Below, piece by piece: positions 17,887 to 27,384 of a stretch of 64,000 nt of DNA; position 1 is the first letter of the stretch; every line of letters starts with the position of its first letter. Made by a program: the position numbers and the translations under genes. The DNA is from Flammeovirgaceae bacterium SG7u.111 (GTDB taxonomy: Bacteria; Bacteroidota; Bacteroidia; Cytophagales; Flammeovirgaceae), in the NCBI GenBank assembly GCA_034044135.1, contig CP139021.1:2619635-2683634 (forward strand), read 5' to 3'. Below the pieces are notes generated by a model that was not told where the DNA came from, did not search any database, and saw only the letters and a program-made list of their open reading frames with translations.

Positions 17887-18007
17887 TGCTTTATGTTCGG
17901 TTGAAATAAAGCAGCCAAATTAATGGCTTTTAAAATGCTACAGAAGGACTTCGCAAATCCTTAATGGTTTTGTAATCCTTTGGTTTCATTCAGAATTTTC
18001 AAAAAAA

Positions 18008-18709
18008 CTAATTCTGATAAAGCTTGTTCACCATGCTTTTGTAGGTCTGCCCAATGGGGATTTCTTTGTCCTTGATGAGGATACGGTTTCCCTCAATTAG
18101 CTTGATTTTATCTAAGGCGACTATGAAAGATTTGTGCACCCTTAAAAAGTCCGATGCGGGGAGAAGGGATTCGTAATAGGAGATACTTTCGTGGCTGACT
18201 ATCAGTTCGTCGCTCAGAAAAAGTTTTGTGTAATTTCCAAACGCTTCTATGTGCAAAATATCTTCGGATGCCACCTGGTGGTACTTTTTATCTCCTTTCA
18301 CAAAGAATCGAGTTTTTTCTTTTGTAGAAGAAGCAGGGTTGTTTGACTGCTGTTTATCAGGTTCGCCAATCGCTTTGTTGATGGCTTTTACCATACGCTC
18401 AAAGCTGAATGGCTTCAATAAATAATCGGCAACATTCAATTCATAACCTTCTAGGGCAAATTCTTTATAGGCTGTGGTTACAATTACCTTTGGAGGATTG
18501 GTCAGCGTCCTCAAAAAGTCAAAGCCTTTTAGCTTGGGCATGTTCAAGTCGAGGAACATAATATCGACCGTGGTCTTGTTCAAAAACTGCATGGCTTCCA
18601 AGGCATTATAGCAGTGCTGTTCCAGCTTCAAATGTGGAAGCATGCTGCAAAATTCTTCTATGAGTTCATGGGCCAAAGGCTCATCGTCAACTATTATATA
18701 ACTAATCAT
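18008..18709 (-). CDS. LytTR-family response regulator
   Basis: 233 residues. The N-terminal receiver has IIVDDEPLAHELIEEF, the phospho-acceptor Asp in VDIMFLDLNMPKLKG and the Lys in YLLKPFSF. The C-terminal LytTR DNA-binding domain contains ILHIEAFGNYTKLFL and FLRVHKSFIVALDKI. It overlaps the histidine kinase gene upstream by four bases (ATGA), so the two are translationally coupled. Confidence 0.95.
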   Translation of the reverse strand: MISYIIVDDEPLAHELIEEFCSMLPHLKLEQHCYNALEAMQFLNKTTVDIMFLDLNMPKLKGFDFLRTLTNPPKVIVTTAYKEFALEGYELNVADYLLKPFSFERMVKAINKAIGEPDKQQSNNPASSTKEKTRFFVKGDKKYHQVASEDILHIEAFGNYTKLFLSDELIVSHESISYYESLLPASDFLRVHKSFIVALDKIKLIEGNRILIKDKEIPIGQTYKSMVNKLYQN

Positions 18710-19833
18710 ATCGTGTCTATTTTCAATGCTACTTTATACCTGTTATCACTTTGGCTGATGGATAATGTATGTGTTTTGGGATACACAAGTTTCAACCGCT
18801 TTTTCAAGTTTTCCAACCCTATTCCAGCTTCTTCACCAACCTCTTTCTCATCAAAATTATTTTCAATGCTAAAATAAATACCGTCTTCTAGGCTGGAAAG
18901 CTGCATGTGGATATACGCATTATCCGATAGGGATTCCACCCCATGTTTGAACGCATTTTCAAGCAAGATGATGAACAATAAAGGCGTGACAGAAGCATCG
19001 TTTGCTATCTCATGCTCAAACCGAATATCTACGCTTTTGTGGTACCTGATTTTGTGCAATTCAATGTAATTGTTCAAATACGCAACCTCTTCTTTAAGAG
19101 GGACGAATTCCTTTTGCCCCTCATAAATGGTGTAGCGCATCATCTCGGAAAGTTTCAAGATTACCTCTGGAGCTTTTTCAGACTGCTTTACCGTGAGGGA
19201 ATATAAGTTGTTTAACGTATTGAAGAAAAAATGAGGGTTGATTTGTGTTTTTAACAAGGCTAATTCCGCATTGGCTTTATCGGTTTTCAGTGTTTTCAAC
19301 CATTTCCATTGCTCGTATATCCATAGTAGTATAAATATAGGGACGGGCAGTACGAGGAAAGACATTGCCATCCTTTTTTCATTTTCATAATAAAAATCTA
19401 GGTCGCCAGAAAAGAGCCTGACATAGGTGAAATAAAGCATTGAAAACCCATAGACGAGTAAGATCGGGTGCTTATATTTTTTAACAAAAGAGGGGGAGAT
19501 TATATAGAAAAGTCCAAGCCAAAAGAAGAATAGCAATAAAATAGTGAGGGGATTGTCCGGCATGCTCCAATTCGAATCCATCACTAGGGTACAAATGAAA
19601 AGAGCTGCTAAGGCTAGCAGTTGATAAACCTTTTTGCGGTTTTGCTTGAGATAAGAGAATTTGTAAATGGGCAGTGAAATGGCAAGCCACCAAAAAGTAA
19701 AAACAAGAGTAATTTCCAAAGGAGAATCGTAGGGGATTTTGATGATATCATTCAGTTGCAAAAGCAACAAAATGATAAGTAGAATTACAAATCCAATGCC
19801 GAAGGAATAGTACTTTTTTACATAATGAATCAT
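18706..19833 (-). CDS. LytS-like sensor histidine kinase
   Basis: About 375 residues from the ATG at 19833; an in-frame Met at 19890 gives a less plausible start. Six hydrophobic segments form the membrane sensor half. The kinase half starts with LLKTQINPHFFFNTLNNLYSL (the His_kinase/HisKA_5 box with the phospho-His) and ends with a HATPase region (LLENAFKHGVESL, GIGLENLKKRLKLVYP). It partners the overlapping LytTR regulator. The ABC transporter genes on the opposite strand begin 200 bases away and may be under its control; that is inference from position. Confidence 0.93.
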   Translation of the reverse strand: MIHYVKKYYSFGIGFVILLIILLLLQLNDIIKIPYDSPLEITLVFTFWWLAISLPIYKFSYLKQNRKKVYQLLALAALFICTLVMDSNWSMPDNPLTILLLFFFWLGLFYIISPSFVKKYKHPILLVYGFSMLYFTYVRLFSGDLDFYYENEKRMAMSFLVLPVPIFILLWIYEQWKWLKTLKTDKANAELALLKTQINPHFFFNTLNNLYSLTVKQSEKAPEVILKLSEMMRYTIYEGQKEFVPLKEEVAYLNNYIELHKIRYHKSVDIRFEHEIANDASVTPLLFIILLENAFKHGVESLSDNAYIHMQLSSLEDGIYFSIENNFDEKEVGEEAGIGLENLKKRLKLVYPKTHTLSISQSDNRYKVALKIDTI

Positions 19834-20032
19834 GTGCCAAAAGTACCTGTGCGAGGCTACAGAAGCAAAAGAGTTTGACAAACATGGCAATTATCGACTC
19901 CAACATACACTTTTTTTGTACCAACAATATTTGGTGATTTTTGCCTAGTGTCTATAGCCGAAGCTACCCCGTTCATCATTCTTATTAGTAGGTTGTTTAG
20001 TCCTCAACTAGCTTAGCCGAAAACCTAGAAAC

Positions 20033-20932
20033 ATGAATAGACTGACTATTAAAAACCTTTCGAAAACGTATCCTAACGGGGTAAAAGCCTTGGATAATAT
20101 CAATTTAGAAATTTCCAACGGGATGTTTGGGCTGCTTGGCGCAAATGGTGCGGGCAAATCCTCGCTAATGCGCACTATTGCCACGTTGCAAGAACCCAGT
20201 GAGGGGAGCATCTCATTTAATGGAACAGACATTCTTTCCAATCCGCAAGAAGTGCGGGCGCAATTGGGCTATTTGCCTCAGGAGTTTGGGGTGTACCCAA
20301 AGGTTTCTGCTGAAAAGCTGCTCGACCACATGGCTGTGCTGAAGGGCATTGTGGATAAGAAAGAGCGCAAAACACAAGTAGATGCCTTGCTGCACCAAAC
20401 CAATTTGACTTCCCATCGGAAAAAGGCGGTCTTCACTTTTTCGGGGGGAATGCGCCAGCGTTTCGGCATAGCTCAGGCACTTTTAGCGAACCCCCAATTG
20501 ATCATAGTGGATGAGCCTACGGCTGGCTTAGACCCTGAGGAACGTAACCGGTTTTTGAATCTTTTGAGCGAAATAGGGGAAAATGTGATTGTGATCCTCT
20601 CCACACATATAGTGGAAGATATCCGCGACTTATGCAAGAATATGGCCATTCTGGCCAATGGGAAAATTGTCACTCAAGGAAACCCGTCCGACTTGGTGAA
20701 GACACTTGAAGGGAAAGTGTGGAGTAAGCTTATAAGAAAGGAAAACTTAGAAGCGCATAAGCATACTTTTGATGTGATTTCCACTAAGCTGATTGCTGGG
20801 GAAACGCAGATCAGGGTGGTATCGGATGATTTGCCCGAGCAAGGTTTTGAGGAGGTAACCCCAACTCTCGAAGATTTGTATTTCGTCACATTATTCAATC
20901 AACAAACACAAAATACGCCTACTTATGTTTAG
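20033..20932 (+). CDS. ABC transporter ATP-binding protein
   Basis: 299 residues. Walker A GANGAGKSSLMRTI, Q-loop GYLPQEFG, signature FSGGMRQRFGIAQAL, Walker B LIIVDEPTAGLDPEER and the H-loop in ILSTHIVEDI are all intact. It overlaps the next gene by eight bases and is certainly its partner. The substrate is unknown. The ATPase powers the membrane subunit encoded downstream. Confidence 0.95.
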   Translation: MNRLTIKNLSKTYPNGVKALDNINLEISNGMFGLLGANGAGKSSLMRTIATLQEPSEGSISFNGTDILSNPQEVRAQLGYLPQEFGVYPKVSAEKLLDHMAVLKGIVDKKERKTQVDALLHQTNLTSHRKKAVFTFSGGMRQRFGIAQALLANPQLIIVDEPTAGLDPEERNRFLNLLSEIGENVIVILSTHIVEDIRDLCKNMAILANGKIVTQGNPSDLVKTLEGKVWSKLIRKENLEAHKHTFDVISTKLIAGETQIRVVSDDLPEQGFEEVTPTLEDLYFVTLFNQQTQNTPTYV

Positions 20933-23900
20933 CCAATTAGTACGTTTTGAGGCGTCTTACCAGCTTAGGCAAAAAGCATTGCCCATTTTTGCACTGATCT
21001 TTTTCCTGTATGGCGCACTAGCGGGTAGCCAAGGGGCTGCTCCAGCAAAAGTCAATTTTAATTCAAACTATCAGATCAATTTTTATACGGGTTTATTCTC
21101 GTTAGGTGTGGTTTTTATTGTCATTTTCTTTTCCATAAGTGGCATTTTGCGTGACAAACGCTACCGAATGGATAGCTTAATCTATAGCACTGCGGTCAAG
21201 AAATACCAGTTCTTTTGGAGTAGGTTTCTGGGGGTGTATGTATTCAGCTTGCTGGCTTTTACGCCCATGATGCTTGGGCTACTTGCAGGTTTTTTGTTGG
21301 GCAATTTAGACCCAGAGCGTGTGAGTTCTTTCCAAGTGTTATCGTACCTGAAGCCATGGCTATTCACCATCGTACCAAATGTTTTTATCTGTACCACACT
21401 CATATTTGCTGTAAGCGCGCTTACCAAAAGTAACTTGGCCACGTATATGAGTTCCATTTTTATTTACATGCTGTACATGATCAGCAGCATTTTCCTAAAC
21501 TCGCCTCTTATGGCGCAGTCTGTTCCTGCTTCGCCTGAGGCAATGCAACTCGCAGCCTTGGCAGATCCTTTCGGCATTTCAGCTTTCTATGAACAAACCC
21601 AGTTTTGGACGCCTTTTCAGAAGAACACCCAAATGCTTTCTTTTTCGGGGCTTTATCGGTGGAATAGGATTTTGTGGATGGGGGTTTCTCTAGTGATTTT
21701 ATTGGTAACGTATCGCCTGTTTTCTTTCAGAAAAGTGAGCCAGAAAGTCAAAAAAACAATTAAACTCAAAGAGGAAACTACCCAAGTTGCTGCCTACGAG
21801 CCCGTCCAACCCAGCCAGAAGGCTCAGTCGCAACTTGCTGCGCTTTTCTCTTTACTCAAGGTAGAATTGAACGGTATTTTCAAAAGCCTACCCTTCGTCG
21901 GGATTATGGTTGTTTGGCTGTTTATAGTATTTATGGAAATAAATGCGCGGGTAAATGGGGGAGGAGCTTACGGCGATAGTTGGTATCCATTTACCAATTT
22001 GTTGATCGAGCTTTTGGTCGATCCTCTGACAATATTGACCACTCTTCCCATCCTTTTCTACAGCGGGGAAATAGTCTGGAGGGAATGCAGCCTGAATTTC
22101 AGCGGAATTATAGATGCTACCCCTGTTGCCAACTGGGCATTCTTTCTTTCAAAACTCTTTGCACTGCTTATCATTCCAGTGTTGTTTATCACTTCGGGGA
22201 TTCTAATAGCCATGCTTTTTCAGGTTGCCTGCGGATATTTCAATTTTGAAATTGGGCAATACTTAAGCATTTTCTATCACTACGGCATCCAGCTTTTCTT
22301 CTTTTGCATCATCGCTATGTTTGTTCAAAGTACGGTTCGCAACAAATACTTAGGGATGGGCATTGCTGGTATGCTCATATTGGTCTGCTTTTTTACTCCT
22401 TACATAGGCATTGAGCATCCAATGTTGCGCCTTGGCTATTTTCCAAGGCCTACTTACACCAACATGACTGGGTTTTCAGGCGGTACACCGATATTCGACC
22501 ATTTGGTGATTTACTGGATGGGCTTGGGCGGAATCTTGTCTCTCTTCTCCTTCAAGCTTTGGCAGCGAGGAATAAACCAAAGCTTAAGTTCTCACTTAGT
22601 GACCTTGTTTTCAAATTGGAAAAAGTGGGAATCTGGCGTTTTGGTGATATTTGTAATGCTGTTTGTCGGGGCGGGAGCTACCATTTTTTATTCGTCCAAT
22701 GTGGTGAATGAATACAGCACTGCTGCGGAAGACCTTGCTTATAGGGAAGCGTATGAGCGTAAATTCAAACAATATGAAAACTTGGATAAGCTATTTGCAA
22801 CGACCATGAAAACAGAAGTGGATTTGTTTCCAGATGAACAGTCATATCACATAAAGGCAGCGTATACCTTGATGAACAAAGGGGAAAAGCCTATTTCCAC
22901 TGTTTTTATCACAGAAAAAATCCCACTGAGTTCTATCAAACTGGAAGGAGCTAAGCTGCTTGAGTATAACAGCGAATTTGGTACATATTTGTATGAGTTT
23001 GAGCAACCCATCCAGCCCCAGCAAGAAGTCTGGTTCAGCTATGAATTGACCAAAACGCTCACGGGATATGAGACTAGCCGAACAATTGTGCCCAACGGAA
23101 GCTATCTGACAGACCGAGAGTTTGCCCCTATCCTTTCCTACAGAGAAAGCGTTGAGATAGCGGATAATAGGGAGCGAGAGAAAAGGGGCTTGCCAAGGAA
23201 AGAAAAAGAAACGCTGGCAGACAAGCATTTTGAAACAGGAAATTCCCCTGGAAGAATATCCTATGAAACCATTATTTCTACACAAGCCGATGAAATAGCC
23301 ATAGGGTCGGGGAGTTTGGTTAGGCAATGGACTGAAAACGGTAGGAATTATTTCCACTTTAAGCCCACACATAAAATCATACCTACCATGGGATATTTTT
23401 CTTCTGCATATGCTGTGCAAAAAGAGGAACACAACGGTGTCAGTATTGAGCAGTATTTCCATCCTGAGCATGCTTTTAATACCGCAATAATTGCTACAAG
23501 TGCCAAAGCATCTCTAGATTATTGCATTGAAAACTTTGGTCCTTACAGAAATGACCATATCCGAATTGCCGAAGTACCAAGCCATTGGCCAATGGGTGGG
23601 TTTGCGCATCCGGGTGTAATCAGTATGGTAGAAGACAATCTTTATTTGATTGATACCCGAAATGAGGAAAAATTCAATTTGGTTGCCAAGAGAACCATTC
23701 ATGAAGTATCCCACCAGTGGTGGGGGCATTTGTTGACTCCCAAGCTGACAGATGGTGGTTCTGTTTTGGTAGAAGGGTTTGCCAAGTACACGGAAGCGGT
23801 GGTGATGGAAAAAATGTATGGAAAGCGGGCTTTGTGGCAGCTAAGCCTTACGGCTAACCAGAGGTATTTCCAAGGTCGAGCTTTTGCTTCTGAAAAAGAG

Positions 23901-24479
23901 CCTCCTTTGTATTTGGTGTATGGGCAAGGGTATTTGTCGTATGGAAAAAGCTATACCGTGATGCTTGCGCTTAGGGAATTGCTGGGTGAAGAACAGCTGA
24001 ATAAAGTACTACGAACCTTGGCGGACAGGTACCGCGATCAAACCGAATTTGGTGTAGATTCATCGGAGCTTTTGGACGAACTTTACAAAGTAGCTTCTCC
24101 AGCGCAGCATGTGTTGATAGACGATTGGTTTAAGCGAGTGATCACGTACGATTTATCAGCGGAAAAACCCTCGGTTAAAGAGCTTGGTGATGGAAGATAC
24201 GAGGTGACGGTAAAGTTAAATGCAAAGCGGTTTGAGACGAATGAAGAAGGCGAAGAAGTACAAATTGCTATCAACGAGCCAATTTCCATAGGTCTGTTTG
24301 TAAAACACCCAAGCCAAGTAAGCGAGCCAAGTGATATTATATATTTGCAGCCTCATCAGATAACCAAAGAGTATTCAGAAATTAAAATAATTGTAGATGA
24401 TTCCCCCAAATTTGTGGCAATTGATCCTTTCGGCACTCGTTCGGATCCAGATTTGAATAATAATGTGAAGTCATTATAA
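20925..24479 (+). CDS. ABC-2-type permease fused to M1-family aminopeptidase
   Basis: 1184 residues. About twelve membrane segments fill the first ~580 residues in two sets of six with a soluble linker around 270-310, as in ABC-2 exporters. The remainder is an extracytoplasmic M1-like domain: the zinc site HEVSHQWWGH starts at residue 926, and the third zinc ligand is the Glu in LVEGFAKY. The spacing between HExxH and that Glu is one residue longer than in classical M1 enzymes, as in other permease-linked members I recall. The usual GxMEN motif is replaced by PMGGFAHPG, so peptidase activity is uncertain. These fusions are typical of Bacteroidota. Confidence 0.9.
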   Translation: MFSQLVRFEASYQLRQKALPIFALIFFLYGALAGSQGAAPAKVNFNSNYQINFYTGLFSLGVVFIVIFFSISGILRDKRYRMDSLIYSTAVKKYQFFWSRFLGVYVFSLLAFTPMMLGLLAGFLLGNLDPERVSSFQVLSYLKPWLFTIVPNVFICTTLIFAVSALTKSNLATYMSSIFIYMLYMISSIFLNSPLMAQSVPASPEAMQLAALADPFGISAFYEQTQFWTPFQKNTQMLSFSGLYRWNRILWMGVSLVILLVTYRLFSFRKVSQKVKKTIKLKEETTQVAAYEPVQPSQKAQSQLAALFSLLKVELNGIFKSLPFVGIMVVWLFIVFMEINARVNGGGAYGDSWYPFTNLLIELLVDPLTILTTLPILFYSGEIVWRECSLNFSGIIDATPVANWAFFLSKLFALLIIPVLFITSGILIAMLFQVACGYFNFEIGQYLSIFYHYGIQLFFFCIIAMFVQSTVRNKYLGMGIAGMLILVCFFTPYIGIEHPMLRLGYFPRPTYTNMTGFSGGTPIFDHLVIYWMGLGGILSLFSFKLWQRGINQSLSSHLVTLFSNWKKWESGVLVIFVMLFVGAGATIFYSSNVVNEYSTAAEDLAYREAYERKFKQYENLDKLFATTMKTEVDLFPDEQSYHIKAAYTLMNKGEKPISTVFITEKIPLSSIKLEGAKLLEYNSEFGTYLYEFEQPIQPQQEVWFSYELTKTLTGYETSRTIVPNGSYLTDREFAPILSYRESVEIADNREREKRGLPRKEKETLADKHFETGNSPGRISYETIISTQADEIAIGSGSLVRQWTENGRNYFHFKPTHKIIPTMGYFSSAYAVQKEEHNGVSIEQYFHPEHAFNTAIIATSAKASLDYCIENFGPYRNDHIRIAEVPSHWPMGGFAHPGVISMVEDNLYLIDTRNEEKFNLVAKRTIHEVSHQWWGHLLTPKLTDGGSVLVEGFAKYTEAVVMEKMYGKRALWQLSLTANQRYFQGRAFASEKEPPLYLVYGQGYLSYGKSYTVMLALRELLGEEQLNKVLRTLADRYRDQTEFGVDSSELLDELYKVASPAQHVLIDDWFKRVITYDLSAEKPSVKELGDGRYEVTVKLNAKRFETNEEGEEVQIAINEPISIGLFVKHPSQVSEPSDIIYLQPHQITKEYSEIKIIVDDSPKFVAIDPFGTRSDPDLNNNVKSL

Positions 24480-24503
24480 GAAGAAGTTGGGTAGGCTGGA
24501 TAA

Positions 24504-24538
24504 AAAACAGTCGCCAAGTGTAACTTGGCGACTGTTTT
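24504..24538. terminator. Bidirectional intrinsic terminator
   Basis: A perfect 16-bp stem (24504-24519 with 24523-24538), loop GTA, and T-runs on both sides. It separates the convergent permease-peptidase gene (+) and the arrestin-like gene (-). Confidence 0.88.
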
Positions 24539-24564
24539 TAAGAGTCGAATCTGAATGTATTTGA

Positions 24565-25044
24565 CTAATATGCTACAAAATCAACCCAATCAGAATCAGG
24601 GTCGTTACCTCTAGCATCTAATCCAGCAAATATTTCCCATTCGTGTGCTGCATTGAAACCTCTGTACGATGGCAGTGCTCCTTGAGGCAGGGTGATTTCC
24701 GCTTCCCAAACATACTCTTGGTTAGCTTCTAGTTCTTGTGGTCCATTAATGTTTTGCTCAAACTCGTTTGTAACTGCAGATCTGTGTAGGTCAGTTCCTA
24801 CTATCTCAAAGTCACCATCAAAATCTACATCGGCTGGTACTCTAACGTTGGGAACTGTTACTTTTTCCATGCCTCTTACTTTTAGGTACACGCCGTTGAT
24901 GCTTAGGTCTTGGTCTTTCACATTAGCTTTTACCACTACTTTGAAAGGCTCTCCAAGTTTAGCTTCTTGTACTTCTACATACACAGTAGCCGCACCACCC
25001 GTAACCATGTTTTTAACCGCTTTTACTTTATCCCAAAATCCCAT
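24565..25044 (-). CDS. Spo0M/arrestin-like fold protein
   Basis: 159 residues, no signal peptide. MGFWDKVKAVKNMVTGGAAT and VQEAKLGEPFKVVVKANVKD match the N-terminal signature of Spo0M-like proteins, which adopt an arrestin-type beta-sandwich and act as cytoplasmic scaffolds. Bacillus Spo0M is longer (~250 residues); this protein covers one sandwich and ends in WEIFAGLDARGNDPDSDW. No sporulation is expected in this phylum. It appears to be a single-gene unit. Confidence 0.7.
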   Translation of the reverse strand: MGFWDKVKAVKNMVTGGAATVYVEVQEAKLGEPFKVVVKANVKDQDLSINGVYLKVRGMEKVTVPNVRVPADVDFDGDFEIVGTDLHRSAVTNEFEQNINGPQELEANQEYVWEAEITLPQGALPSYRGFNAAHEWEIFAGLDARGNDPDSDWVDFVAY

Positions 25045-25263
25045 AAAATTGTTGTTTAAAAAGTTTTTAAAGTGTTAAGATATTTTCAGTGAAAACGATG
25101 TTGTTACCTGTTAGTGTATTATCACATTAAATTTTTTATGGAAGCCATATTTACTCTTATAATTGTATGTTTGTACATTAATCATGGGTATTTCCTCATA
25201 TGTTTATATGAGCTTTTAAAAAAAATGTTTTATGTGAGCTGGGTTTGGTGAAAACATAAAAAT

Positions 25264-25926
25264 ATGATAGGAAATAGAATAGTGATTGGAAGTGTTGTAG
25301 TGTATTTGATTTTGGTTGTTTACATGTACATCTCTTATTCAAATACAAAATTCACAGGTAGTGATGCGGCTGGAAATGGCATGGCCAAAGGGCTGACATT
25401 TTTTTATGGGCTAGGATTACTTTTTATCATTGCTGTTGTGATCACTATTATAAATGGTTTCTTTTTCAATCAACTCACAAATGGCTGGTTAAAAGCTTTA
25501 GTCGCAGTTCCAATACTTACACCTCTTGCTATTTTCGCATTTGTAGCCTTAGAAATAGGTCGTCCGAGACCAGTAAGCATAGAGAAGCAGGCGCACAGAT
25601 TAAGTATAGAAATCAGGAGTAAAACGAATATTGACGGGGCGAGGTCGAGTTTCAGGACTTCAGGAGGCGGTTCTGGAAGCAAGCTAACTATCCAAGGAAA
25701 AGAGGACGATTATTTTATGTACACAAGCAGTAAAGCTATTTTTCATGAAACTGGCAGAAAGTTGTCGATAAAGTCCGATTCTTTTTCCACTCCCGAATAT
25801 TTGTTTGATATTCCCTTCGTGCCTCAAATCGCACCCTTTACCAATTGGGAACCTATTTTGGCAGAATCAAATGAATCAGCCGACACATTTCAGCTGGAGA
25901 TTAGGTATAAGGTTACCAAAAAGTAA
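25264..25926 (+). CDS. Hypothetical membrane protein (220 aa)
   Basis: Three hydrophobic segments near residues 5-27, 43-68 and 76-100, followed by a soluble C-terminal half rich in serine and beta-strand-like alternation (SSFRTSGGGSGSKLTIQGK). No family is recognised. It lies between two single-gene units, and no operon partner is evident. The ATG is preceded by only a weak purine stretch. Confidence 0.65.
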   Translation: MIGNRIVIGSVVVYLILVVYMYISYSNTKFTGSDAAGNGMAKGLTFFYGLGLLFIIAVVITIINGFFFNQLTNGWLKALVAVPILTPLAIFAFVALEIGRPRPVSIEKQAHRLSIEIRSKTNIDGARSSFRTSGGGSGSKLTIQGKEDDYFMYTSSKAIFHETGRKLSIKSDSFSTPEYLFDIPFVPQIAPFTNWEPILAESNESADTFQLEIRYKVTKK

Positions 25927-26109
25927 GTCACTTTGGGTAGTAATAATAAAAACTCCAAAAACCACCCCCTTCTGCACAAAAATTGCCCAGAGGTTACTTG
26001 AGCATTAGCAAAAAAAACCTTCCTTTCCAGTAGCACAAAATATTCAGTGTTAATTCACTTTATATGAGCGAGCCAAAAAACTTTTATCTAATCAAATAAC
26101 AAACATACA

Positions 26110-27228
26110 ATGACAACAGGTTTAAGATTTTTATGCGTAATATCTTTTTTCATTTTTACTATAACGATGTCTTCATGCCTAGAAGGAGATGTTGAAAAGG
26201 AGGAAGGGTTTGAAAACTTATTAGAAAATCCTGAAGACGGCCCTGCGGCTGGTTATGCCGAGGGGAATTTCCCAGTTCCTGCCGATGCTCGCCCAGAAGA
26301 TGTTTCCATTCCCGATCAGGTTGTAGGAGACGGCACGCCGGAAAGTTGCACCGCCGAGGCATTTATCGCTGCGGTAGCCAAAGGAGGGATAATCACGTTT
26401 AACAGTGGGGGAAAGCCTGTGACCATTACCCTGAGTGAACCTGCAAAAGTATTCAACGATGCTAATGACGAAGTGGTAATAGATGGAGGAGGACTTATAA
26501 CGCTAAGTGGTGGTGGAAAAACGAGGATTCTGTATATGAATACCTGTGACCAGGCTCAGAATTGGACAACCTCCCATTGTCAAGATCAAGACCATCCGAA
26601 GCTGACGGTGCAGAACATTACTTTCATCAATGGAAATTCGACTGGAGAAACAGAATACACTGGAGGAGGAGCAATTTGGGCAAGAGGAGGGAAGCTGAAA
26701 GTGGTCAACTGTCGCTTTTTCAATAACAAATGCGCAACCACAGGGCCTGATGTTGGCGGTGGAGCTATCCGTGTATTCGATCAATTCCAAGACCAACCTG
26801 TCTATATTGTAAACAGCACCTTTGGTGGGGCAGAAGGCTACGGCAACTCTGGGTCAAATGGAGGCGCGCTGAGCAGTATTGGTGTTTCTTGGTCAATTTA
26901 CAACTCTCTCTTCACACATAACACTGCCGTTGGCAATGGAGGCAACCCCGCCGAGAGCGGAACGCCAGGCGGAGGTAGTGGCGGAGCAATCTACAACGAT
27001 GGCAATGAGATGACCCTTCGGGTATATGGTTCGAAAATAGAAGACAACGAAGTGAATGCTTATGGCGCAGCTATCTTTTTTGTATCTAATAATCATACGG
27101 GCAACATCGTGATAGACCAGTCGGTGATCCAGAATAACCCGGGAGGTTCTTGGTATCCAAAATTCCCCGGTATTTCCATGCATTCCGATACGAAGATTGA
27201 AGTCACTAATTCGACTGTGAAGGAGTAG
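26110..27228 (+). CDS. Surface lipoprotein with right-handed beta-helix
   Basis: 372 residues. The signal peptide ends in a lipobox (TMSSC, around residue 23). After an acidic linker, the chain repeats short strands with Asn/Gly turns: TVQNITFINGNST, LKVVNCRFFNNKCA, VYIVNSTFGGAEG, WSIYNSLFTHNTAVGNGG, IVIDQSVIQNNPGG. This is a parallel beta-helix of the pectate-lyase/PMP-like type. No catalytic residues can be assigned, so adhesion or polysaccharide binding is as likely as lyase activity. Confidence 0.8.
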   Translation: MTTGLRFLCVISFFIFTITMSSCLEGDVEKEEGFENLLENPEDGPAAGYAEGNFPVPADARPEDVSIPDQVVGDGTPESCTAEAFIAAVAKGGIITFNSGGKPVTITLSEPAKVFNDANDEVVIDGGGLITLSGGGKTRILYMNTCDQAQNWTTSHCQDQDHPKLTVQNITFINGNSTGETEYTGGGAIWARGGKLKVVNCRFFNNKCATTGPDVGGGAIRVFDQFQDQPVYIVNSTFGGAEGYGNSGSNGGALSSIGVSWSIYNSLFTHNTAVGNGGNPAESGTPGGGSGGAIYNDGNEMTLRVYGSKIEDNEVNAYGAAIFFVSNNHTGNIVIDQSVIQNNPGGSWYPKFPGISMHSDTKIEVTNSTVKE

Positions 27229-27258
27229 GGGAGTGAAGACTCATATTAAGAATTATAT

Positions 27259-27282
27259 AGCCCGCCATTTGGTGGGCTTTTT
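27259..27282 (+). terminator. Intrinsic terminator of the beta-helix lipoprotein gene
   Basis: AGCCCGCC (27259-27266) pairs with GGTGGGCT (27271-27278) around ATTT, followed by a T-run. The stem has one G-T pair. Confidence 0.8.
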
Positions 27283-27384
27283 TCATGTTGTACAAGTTGC
27301 GTAACTTATTTCTGTTGAATATTATTTATAAATTCGAATCTTAGAACTGGAATCTGAAAACTTGAAACAACTAATACCTAATTT

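Noticed and set aside
22842-23471. 209-codon frame antisense to the permease-peptidase gene
   Set aside because: The sense strand encodes conserved M1 motifs; the antisense product resembles nothing.
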